Source of the DNA: Pempheris klunzingeri
Taxonomy: Eukaryota; Chordata; Actinopteri; Acropomatiformes; Pempheridae
Direction of reading: 5' to 3'
Assembly (NCBI RefSeq): GCF_042242105.1
Contig: NC_092033.1
Span: 3,245,908 to 3,309,907 of the forward strand
DNA length: 64,000 nt
This document shows positions 35,309 through 44,505 of this stretch, piece after piece. The notes below the pieces were generated by a model. That model had not been told where the DNA came from and did no database searches. It saw only the letters and a list, made by a program, of their open reading frames with translations. The stretch's first letter is position 1. Each line of letters starts with the position of its first letter. The position numbers and the translations under genes are program-made.

Positions 35309-38300
35309 ATGTCCGGGGGAAACAAAGCCGTCGAGTTACAGCTTCAGATGCGGCAAAATGCGGAGGATATGCACACCTTCTTGAGGGAGCTGGAGAGCTG
35401 GGAGAGCGACATAAAGAAGAAGGATGCGGAGCTGAGCACGGGGGGGAATCAGGAGGTCCAGGTGTGTCTCTGCTGTAGACACCCATGCATCCCAGGAGCA
35501 GGTAATGTTCTGGATGATCTGCAGGTTTTCAGCCTGTCTGTTGTCTCTGTGTTGCAGAAGAAGCTCCCACCTGTGCGCAACAAAGACTACAAAACAAAGA
35601 TGAGGGAGAAGAAGAAGAGGAAGAAGGAGCAGACAGGCAACGGTGACTCAAAGGCTGCCGAGTCCAAGCAAGCCTCAAGGATAAAAGCTTACGATTATCG
35701 ATCATGGGACAAGTTTGACGCGGTGGGTAATGCTTTCTTATCAAATATACTCAAAGTGAGTGGGGAAGTCATGGAGTAGCTGACTTGAGGTGTTTGCTTC
35801 TGTGGTTGTAGGACAAGGCGCTGGCAGAGATGGATAAGGAGGAGAGTCCTGCAGAGTCAAATGAATCAGACTCTGAGGAAGCTGCAGTCGATCAGGATAA
35901 ATCGCTGACTGAGAAAGAAAAGGTAAATAATGTATCAGAAGTACTGCGAAGAAATAATGAGAGAGAGGGGAAAAATGACCTGTTCCTAAAGCAGATTATT
36001 CTTTTATTTTTAGGGTAACGGGTTCTTCAAAGATGGGAAGTACGAGGATGCCATTGAGTGTTACACCAGAGGGATGGCTGCAGATCCTTACAACCCTGTG
36101 CTTCCCACAAACCGAGCCACCACCTTCTTCAGACTCAAAAAGTAAACCACCCAGTGTAAAAGCGTACGCAGTCTTCCTGTGTTTGTAAAAAGGTTTTGTT
36201 CCCCTGCCAATCATCAAGACTTTGCTCTCCGCAGGTTTGCTGTGGCGGAGTCCGACTGCAACCTGGCGATAGCTCTGGACGGCAACTACTTCAAAGCGTA
36301 CGCACGAAGAGGAGCAGCACGGTTTGCGCTGCAGAAATATGAATCTGCATTAGAAGGTGAGAAAAGGATCAGATGATGTGTTTGATATGAACGCTGTGAG
36401 ATAACAACATGAATGTCTTTTAATAGATTATGAGATGGTCTTAAAGCTGGACCCGGGGAACGCAGAAGCGCAGAACGAAGTGACAAAAATCAAAGAGGTG
36501 AGTGTGAGAGGACCATGTCAGTGTTAACCTCACTTCTCAAGTCGTCTTCTCTTTAATTTCCTCCTTTATCCTGGTTCGTTTCAGACCCTCGGACCTCAGG
36601 CACCAGCTGTCCCGAGTGAAGCCACACAGCCGCAGGAGGCTCCCACAGTGGACCCGGAGCAGCAGAGAGTGATGGAGGAGCAGCAGAGACGGCAGGAGGC
36701 CGTCATGCAGAAAGACAGAGTAAGCTTTGCTGTGGTTTGCCGCTGATGCTGCAGAGTCTCAGCTGGACTCAGCTCACATGTCGGAGGCTGGTAAATAAAA
36801 AATGGACCCAAATGTCCGTGCGAAGAGTAATTTGAATGGTCTGTAGGCCAGTTTACACAGAGCCCTTTTTCATTTTAGCTTCATTTGTCCTGGTTAGAGA
36901 GAGTAAGGTGGCCTGCAAGGGCAACATTTGAGAACAGGAATAAAGAGTGAGGTTATTATTGTCTCCAAAAGTGAGAACCAGTAAAAATAAGCACTGTTAG
37001 ATATTCCAGCAATTATTCTTTTAATAGTTTAGTTAATAAATGAAGGCGTGTTTACTTGGAAATGCTTTTCCTGAGTGGTGATTTTGTCTGAACGTGCGTT
37101 TCAGGGAAATGCTTATTTCAAAGAGGGGAAGTACGAAGCGGCTGCCGAGTGTTACAGCAGAGGCATGGAGGCAGACAGCTTGAATGTCCTGCTGCCCGCC
37201 AACAGAGCCATGGCTTTCCTCAAGCTGGAGAAGTAAGCACAAAGGTTCATTTCTCCAGCAGTTTTTCCTCATGAAAACAGAAAAGATCTGTTACAAGCCC
37301 ATATTTGCTGCAGGTATAAGGAGGCAGAGGAGGACTGCACCAAAGCCATTTACCTGGACAGCACTTATTCCAAGGCTTTCGCCCGTCGCGCCACCGCCAG
37401 AGTGGCTTTGGGGAAACTGCAGGAGGCCAAACAAGGTCCTGTGTAGAACCACACTGTCCTCCAAAGACAAACTGCATGTCGTCTGTTTTCTCAATGTCAC
37501 TAAATTGGTCTTGTTCTAGTTTAAGCCAGTTCATGTGTGTGTGTGTGTGTGTGTGTGTTACAGATTTTCAAGAGGTGTTAAAACTGGAACCAGGGAACAA
37601 GCAGGCCCTGAATGAGCTCCAGAAACTCCAGGTTGTATGTTTCAAGATCCAACTAGTTCAAAGAGCAGTAAACATTAAAGGAGCAGTGTTAAGAATATAA
37701 AGAACAGCACTAATCAGGGGACTTGCTGCTGGTTTGGGTGACTTAGAGGATGTCTACTGTGTTTTAAGCTCCTCTGGCTATGAGAATCAATAGAAGTGTA
37801 AATGTTTGAATTCCAATCTAATGTACAGACGACTAACGTCAGACCTCCTTAGGTTTGATCTGCTGCAGGCGCCTCTTCTCTGTTCTTACTGTCATTGTGT
37901 TTGTGTTAGGACGTGGACTCCAGCGGCCGTCTTCAAACACCAGACGGCTCACAGAGAAGAACAGTCCAGCCAGTAGACAAACCAGCACACCTGAGGTCAA
38001 CTGTGAGTCGTTCATTTCTCCAGTCACACTTTTCCCTTTGAAGAAAATACTGTCTGTGCTTTTGGAAAGGCTGAGATTAGCCATCTGATGCTGAAAACAC
38101 TGATGTTATCTGACTGCAATGATACTAAAACTAGAAATAGTGGTTAAAATAATTTAATTTAATTGACTGAACATTTTCTTACATGCTTTAACGTCATTCT
38201 TCCACCAGGTGGCAAAATAGATTTCAATGTAGACTGAACATCTGGATTGTCCAACCTTTGTATTGTATTTCCTTTACTAGAATTTGATTAAATCAGTGAT

Positions 38301-39697
38301 CTCTTTTGATTAACAGTGTTATTTTGTTTAGATTTTTTGTTGGCTAATTCTGAACATATTCTGCTCTTCAGAAACCTCTCAGGCGGATTGATATTGAGGA
38401 GGTGAGCGGACAGGTGTCTGTGGCTGAGGTGGAGTCAGGTGGGAACGAGCCCTTCATCCAGGAGGCGGCGAGGAAGGCTGAGGACGAATCCTCTCCGCTG
38501 TCGACGTCACCGAGTGCCAAGATGATCAGGATCGAGGAGATGGCAGAAGCCCCCTCACACTCCTCTGACCGGTCAGTGTTACAAACTCTGTAAAGCTCTA
38601 AATGTTGCTCTGTGTTGTGGAACGTGATACCGAATATTTCCACTCAGTAACTGTGTGCTACGCTTCTGTTTCCCAGAGTCCCTGCTAGCAGACAGACTAA
38701 ACAGCCAGCGCAGCAGGAAGTTACTCATCCTCCCGAACCATCAGCCAAACCTCCCCCGCCAGAAACGGAGCTGCCTCCTCCACCCACCAACAGCTTCCAG
38801 CTGGAGGCCGACCTCCGCAAGATCCGACACCAGCCTGAAGTGATTTACAGATATCTGAGGGTGAGCCTGTCGCTCTCATTTACTGGTGACAAGACCATAT
38901 TTGGATGTTCAGACAGTATAATTATATGCTGTCAGCTCTGCATAGCAGTGGTTTTGGCATTGCCGACGTAAATATGCAGATTAAGCCAAACCAAGAGTGT
39001 TTATTGATCATTCTTTTATGATTTCATGCATTTTCTCAGCGCCACGTCAGCCCGGTCTCATCGCCACAGTTTCTCCACACATTTTAAATCACCAGCTTAA
39101 ATCTGAAGTCTTACATTTGTTTTTAAAAGCTACATTTAATGACTTTATTTCTGTGAGATGAATCACAGCACCTACAGTGAACTGGATGAACGCAACTGAC
39201 ATTTTGCATCGTTTTGTTCCTGCAGCAAATCCAGCCCGAGGCGTATGCAAACATTTTCCAAAACTCCCTTGAACCTGACATTCTCTACCAGATCCTGAGG
39301 ACGCTGCATGATTTCTATTTGAAGTGAGTAATAAAAGATGCTCTTGATATTAAAATAAAAAAAGGACCTGCAGTCTTGTGCTGTGCGTTAACATCGGTCT
39401 CGTGCAGGAATGAAGCCCCAGCCATCACACTGGAGGTCCTCCGGAGTCTAGCAGACGTGAGGCGCTTCGACATGGCCGTCATGTTCATGTCTTCCTCGGA
39501 GCAGAAAGGTAGAGTGTGTTTGATTTTGATGTGCTGTTGCAGATCACTCTCACCTCTTTTTCATTCTGTCCTACTCTTAATTGCTGCACTGCCTCTCTTC
39601 CCCCCCCACAGTGCTTAAAGAGCTGTTTGACTTCCTTCACCAAGCTGACCTTGAGGCATCGTCTGTCACGGCCTTACAGAAGAAATACGGCGTGTGA
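35309..39697 (+). CDS. rpap3: RNA polymerase II-associated protein 3 (TPR co-chaperone), 16 exons
   Basis: Exons: 35309-35461, 35558-35722, 35812-35922, 36014-36141, 36235-36356, 36427-36497, 36585-36719, 37105-37232, 37314-37435, 37564-37631, 37910-38002, 38372-38571, 38677-38860, 39226-39323, 39408-39508, 39612-39697 (TGA). They encode 654 aa (human 665). The start is supported by the family-like N-terminus MSGGNKAVELQLQMRQNAED. Two TPR blocks follow: residues about 144-250 (GNGFFKDGKYEDAIECYTRG) and 296-400 (GNAYFKEGKYEAAAECYSRG), each coded by three exons of matching length (128, 122, 71/68 nt). The C-terminal RPAP3 domain runs from about 535 to the end (NSFQLEADLRKI...RRFDMAVMFMS). RPAP3 is the HSP90-binding TPR core of the R2TP/PAQosome complex that assembles polymerases, PIKKs and snoRNPs. 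The donors after exons 9 (gtcctg) and 10 (gttgta, or gtatgt three bases on) are weak. Confidence 0.94.
37534..37559. repeat. (GT)n microsatellite in rpap3 intron 9
   Basis: About 13 GT units placed just before the exon 10 acceptor (TTACAG at 37558-37563). It therefore sits where the polypyrimidine tract would be. Confidence 0.95.
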
Positions 39698-40456
39698 TGT
39701 TCGGATTTAAGGCAAACCTGCAAGTTTCTATAGACTTTAAATTTCAACACACAGTTCTACAATGTTTTCAGAGCCAACTAAGCAGTATAGTGTATTCTAA
39801 TACTACTCAGTTCACTTTGATTAAATTGGACCGCTGTGTTTTGGCCCCTCACCTCTGGAAGTATCATCTTTATTTTTCTTCTTCTATTCATAACACTGCA
39901 TCTATGTAAAGTTGGAAGTTGGAAATTCACAAATTAGAGATCATTATTCTGACCTTTAGTGTATTTTAGTTTTAAAGCTACAAACTACAGTGTAGAATCC
40001 TGTTCCTTGTGCAACAGCCGATGTCATTATTGATTTTTTTTAAATGTGTAAATGCATATTTTTTACCATTTACTGCATTTACTTCATACATTTATGAGCC
40101 TGAAAAATATTTTCTTGAATATTTTGAGGAAGTGGGAGGATGCACATCCTCTGAGGAGCCGGGATAGAAGATATCTGACTCATGACATGGAGTCAGATAA
40201 TCACATCTCAGGATCAGCCTCAACCAGAGGGGATGTTCTGTCAGAGAGGAGTGTGAATTTCCAACTTTGCATTTTATCTTGAACGCAGCGTAGAGGTGTG
40301 GCTTGGTCTCTGTGAGTACTCTGCCCTGTTCTACTCTTAAACCTGCCAAATAAATCCTGACAGTGAGTTGGCTAAACCAGTTTAGACTGTAGAAAAATGC
40401 GAGAGTGATGGAGGTGTTCAGGTTGAGTCATAAGAGCTAACTGAACTATAAATAAA
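39698..40456 (+). terminator. rpap3: rpap3 3' UTR region with candidate poly(A) signals
   Basis: AATAAA hexamers occur at 40349-40354 and 40451-40456 on the plus strand. The region is AT-rich and has no other gene feature. Which signal is used, or whether one of them serves another transcript, cannot be told. Confidence 0.4.
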
Positions 40457-40812
40457 GGAGTATTTTGTAATTTGTGGGCTGTTGTGAAGTCATTACAGAT
40501 ACAGAATAGTTTATAACTCAGGACTGTAGTCTCAGGTGTGTCACATGGGTGATGGATTGGCACTGTGTGATCAAAGAAAGTATAGTAGGTCATTGTTTAT
40601 TAAGTATAATGGTGCATATTGTTTGGCAAGACAAATGGGAATACATCATGAAAGAAAATGAGATAAGCCTTGTGTAATTAACCACAAAATGTATTACTCA
40701 AAGACACAATCCATACGTCCTTTCTCTATACTTGTTTACTCTTGTTCAGAGTTACAAAGAGGTTGGAACCTGTCCCAGCATGCATTGTGTTAAAGCTAGG
40801 GAAACGCCCTAT

Positions 40813-41002
40813 TCAGGTCGCCAGTCCTTCACAGTCGGTACACAACGCTTGAGCAAATAAAGCCATACGTGTAGAAAATGCCAATAATAAAATGATTAAG
40901 AAACTACATCTTTGTGCTCCGCTGAGCGTTTGCAGATCAGGAGAATGTAGTTTGCACTGGACACAGTTCCTCCAGTGCCTCAACATCCACACCAGACAGG
41001 AT
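40813..41002 (-). other. Ambiguous terminal segment of CEACAM-like gene A
   Basis: After the last Ig exon (ends 41087, phase 1) the nearest good acceptor (CTGCAG|AT at 41002) gives only DPVWCGC before a TGA at 40980. A different frame of the same segment stays open to 40813 and contains the hydrophobic run CSFLIILLLAF, but no acceptor was found that enters it in the required phase. A GPI-type tail like that of gene B would be expected here. The cause could be a frameshift, an unseen exon, or a truly secreted product. Confidence 0.35.
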
Positions 41003-44000
41003 CTGCAGTGAGAGGCACAGAAGTAAGAGTTGGCACAGATACAAACTGAATGTCTAAACTCACTCAAACCTCCAACAGCAGCCTACCTGAGACACTCAGC
41101 GTCTCGTTGACTACCGCCGTCTTCCCAGTGAATGTGTTCTCAGCCTGGCAGCTAATGGCCTCTTCGGACACGTGGCGGTTCACAGTGATGTCGATCACGC
41201 TGCCCGTCATAGTCTGTCCGTACAGGGTCCACGTGAAGGTGCAGGAAGGCGTGCAGACAGCCGAGCACTTGAAGCTCGCTGCGACCCCGATTTCAAGAGC
41301 ATCTGGTCCTGAGATGGTTGCATCTGTTGGTCCGTCTGCAAGAGAAGAACCACAGATATAAGACAAAGGTGTTTTTGCTGAAGCAGACATGCAGTCACTC
41401 ATCGTATCATCTTACCAGGCACCACTACTGTCAACTCAGCTGTTTTCTTTTCCTTCGTCACAGAGTTAAAGGCCACGCAGGTGAGGATGGCCTCGTACGG
41501 AGGTGTTACAGCTGTGAAGAATATGGTGGCATTTGTAGCCAGGAGCTTGTCGAGGTAAAACCAGGTGATGGAGCAGACGGGGAAGCAGTCAGTCACACAC
41601 TGCAGCTCTGTTGTTGATCCAGGCTCAGTGATCATCTCCTCACCCACGGGCCCTTTGCCGGGTTTCACTATAAGCACCTCTTCAGGACCATCTGGGAGAT
41701 ATGAGACAGCTTTTTCTCAGTGCTCAGCTCTGACTGGATTGTCGGCACTTTCAGCTGCCAGAACCTTAAAAAAAATAGCTCAACATTTTGGGAAGAGTGA
41801 TACCAACCTCATACCTTAAAACATCACACAAACATTACTTGTTTTAAAGTGTACAATCTGATTTTGTAAGTGTTATGTGCTGGACTGATCTCTGGCCAGG
41901 AGCAGTGACTTCCTGGAGTCTAAGCTGACGACTTCATGGTGACAAAACTCCAGCAAGTGACTGCATCCGGCCACAAAGTACCAGTGGGAGGGGTTACCTG
42001 GGAGTGCAAGACGGTCTTTATAGGAAAAACAGACTGCTGTGGACTTCAGCACATGAGGTGACACGTTAGCTTTATTTTATGTCAGATGATATTTGCACTG
42101 GGTGTCAGCGGTCAGCAGATAGAAAGAAGATATTCTGTGTGTAATGTAAACTGCGTTTTATATTTGTGAGTCCACTTTTTGAGTATATTTGGATATCACT
42201 GCATAATGATTTTAATGAGTATATACTCACAGTTTACTTGCATCAGGTAGCCAATAGATATGATGGGAGTTCCAGCTTCGACTGCTGTTTCGTTGTTGAC
42301 TGTGTGGTTCCCACTTTCCAGCACCAAACACTGGAATAACCCTCCGTCCCCTTGGAAGAGGGGACTGAAGGTCACTGTGGTGTTTTCAGGGGAGAAAATC
42401 ACTCTTTCTGTTGGTAGTATTTGGCGTTTGTTCTTGAGCCATGTGATGGAGGCTGAGGCCTGAGGGCCGACACACTGCAGAGTGAAAGGCTTGTCTGCAA
42501 TCGGCAGGGCCTGAGAGGTGGGACGCACTGAGAACGGGTCTGTGCAGAGAGGATATTCAAAAGAATCAGTATATTGCATGTTTACTGTGGTCACAAGCCT
42601 CCTCACTATAACATATAACAAATACAAAATGTATTGACAAGCAGGCGGGAGCGCTATCACAGACTCACCAACAACAGTGAGGTTCTTAGTGGTGCTGATG
42701 GTGGCATGGGATGCAGTGTTCGTGGCCTCACAGGTCACAGGCTCAGTCTTGGAGTAGTCACTAACGGTGATCTCCAGCTCACTGGTGAACCTGGGTTTGG
42801 GAACCCCACGCAAGATGGGTATCTGGATTTTGCTGCCCTGGAAAGTCTTCCCCATGAACGTCCAGGTGAACAAACAGGACGGAGCACATTTGGCAGAGCA
42901 GGTGTACGTGTACTGTTCTCCCATCGCCACTGTGGTGTCACCAGTGATGGTAATGTCGGATAAACCTAAAGAAGAAAAACATTTAAATGTGTTGTGCTCA
43001 TTTTACAATAGGTGGATTTGCTGAGTTAATGTCATTCACAGATTCTCTGGTTGTATCTTTGAATGATACCCTAAATATTACTTAACATAGAAACATGGGT
43101 CTCTTCCAGATGATGTAACAATGCTCTATGTTTGTGTGTGATCAATAGTTTTAATTTGTGTCTGAGGAATCATGTTCTGTCTATAATTTCAGCATGGTGG
43201 ACGGATCCACTACAATACCCATGAGTCTTAGTCACCGTTACCCTCGAGAAGAGGCCTATCAGAGGTACAAATCAGAGTGGCAGCAAATTATAGTCATTAT
43301 AGTTGCTGAAATCACCTGTAATTATATGATATATAATATTAAAAAACATATATATAATTTAAAAAAAACAACAATGAATCTTGGTGATTTATTTTTCTTC
43401 CCAGAATGCACCTTGGGAGTCGTAGTTCTTGTCACAGGCTGGTACCTCTGACTTTTTATCAAAGAACCAGATATTTTCTAAAGTTCTTAATCTTATGTGC
43501 TGATGACTGATGAAGTTATTTTTGCTTCATGGAAATGAGGAGCGTCTGAAATAGCTCCTGTTAATTCTCACTTAAAGGTGATTTCTTTCACGTACTTGCC
43601 ACCAACAGTCTCAGAGTCTTGGAGATGAAGAGGTGTGAGACGGTGTCCTCAGCCTCACACATCAGAGTCTCAGCGGTGACGGTGCTACCAGGCGGTGTGA
43701 TTGAGATGGTGTTGCCTTTTGCGGTGCTGAACGTCTGCCCCTCCAAGACAACAGTCCAGGTGTAGCTGCAGGAGGGGTAGCAGTCCGCTGAGCAGGTGTA
43801 GTTGGATGCAGCACCGGTGGTCAGAAAGGCTGGACCGCTGATGTGTATATTAGATGGCCCCGCTGAGGAGTTGGAAATAGACTCAGTTAAAGGAATTACT
43901 CTTTAAAAAAAAACACAAGCTCAGATTGAAATGGTCGTTATTATGACCTGTCATTTGCAGGGTCTTGTGGGTGGTGACTGATACTCCTGTCGCAGGATTG

Positions 44001-44435
44001 ACTGCCGTGCAGGTCAGAGTTTGTGTTGGCTGCAGTTCCCCAAGCTTCAAGCTCAGCTCTGGGCCCACAGAGGTCACATTATCCCTGGTCCAGGTGAACT
44101 GGCATGCTGGGTAGCAGCTGGCTGAGCACTGGAAATGATACAGTACTCCCACAGTCACTATGTCAGCCCCACTGATCATCGCTGAAGACGGCCCGTCTGT
44201 GGTCGGAGGTAGAGCACATGGATAGACCTCTTTAAAATGCCAGTCATTTACTATATAAGTTATATGTATTGAACTAATATGGAAAAGTGAATGAAAACTA
44301 TTAATTACATGTGGAATGCACCTAAATTTACCGCGGACAAGGAGCTCGAGCGAGTGTGGCAGGTCAATAGATAGAGTGGGACTCAGCTCTGAATTAGTAG
44401 ACATTCATTGAAAGCTCAAAGAGACTACAGAGGTA

Positions 44436-44505
<70 letters not shown>

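Noticed and set aside
40372-40593. Candidate final exon of gene A after an in-phase acceptor (CACACAG|TG at 40593)
   Set aside because: The frame is open to a stop but encodes neither a membrane helix nor a GPI-type tail, and it lies close to the candidate rpap3 poly(A) sites. Kept only as a possibility to test by RNA.
41873-42064. Minus-strand ORF that might be an extra gene A exon
   Set aside because: It falls within a dispersed fish repeat, has no Ig signature and no in-phase splice sites.
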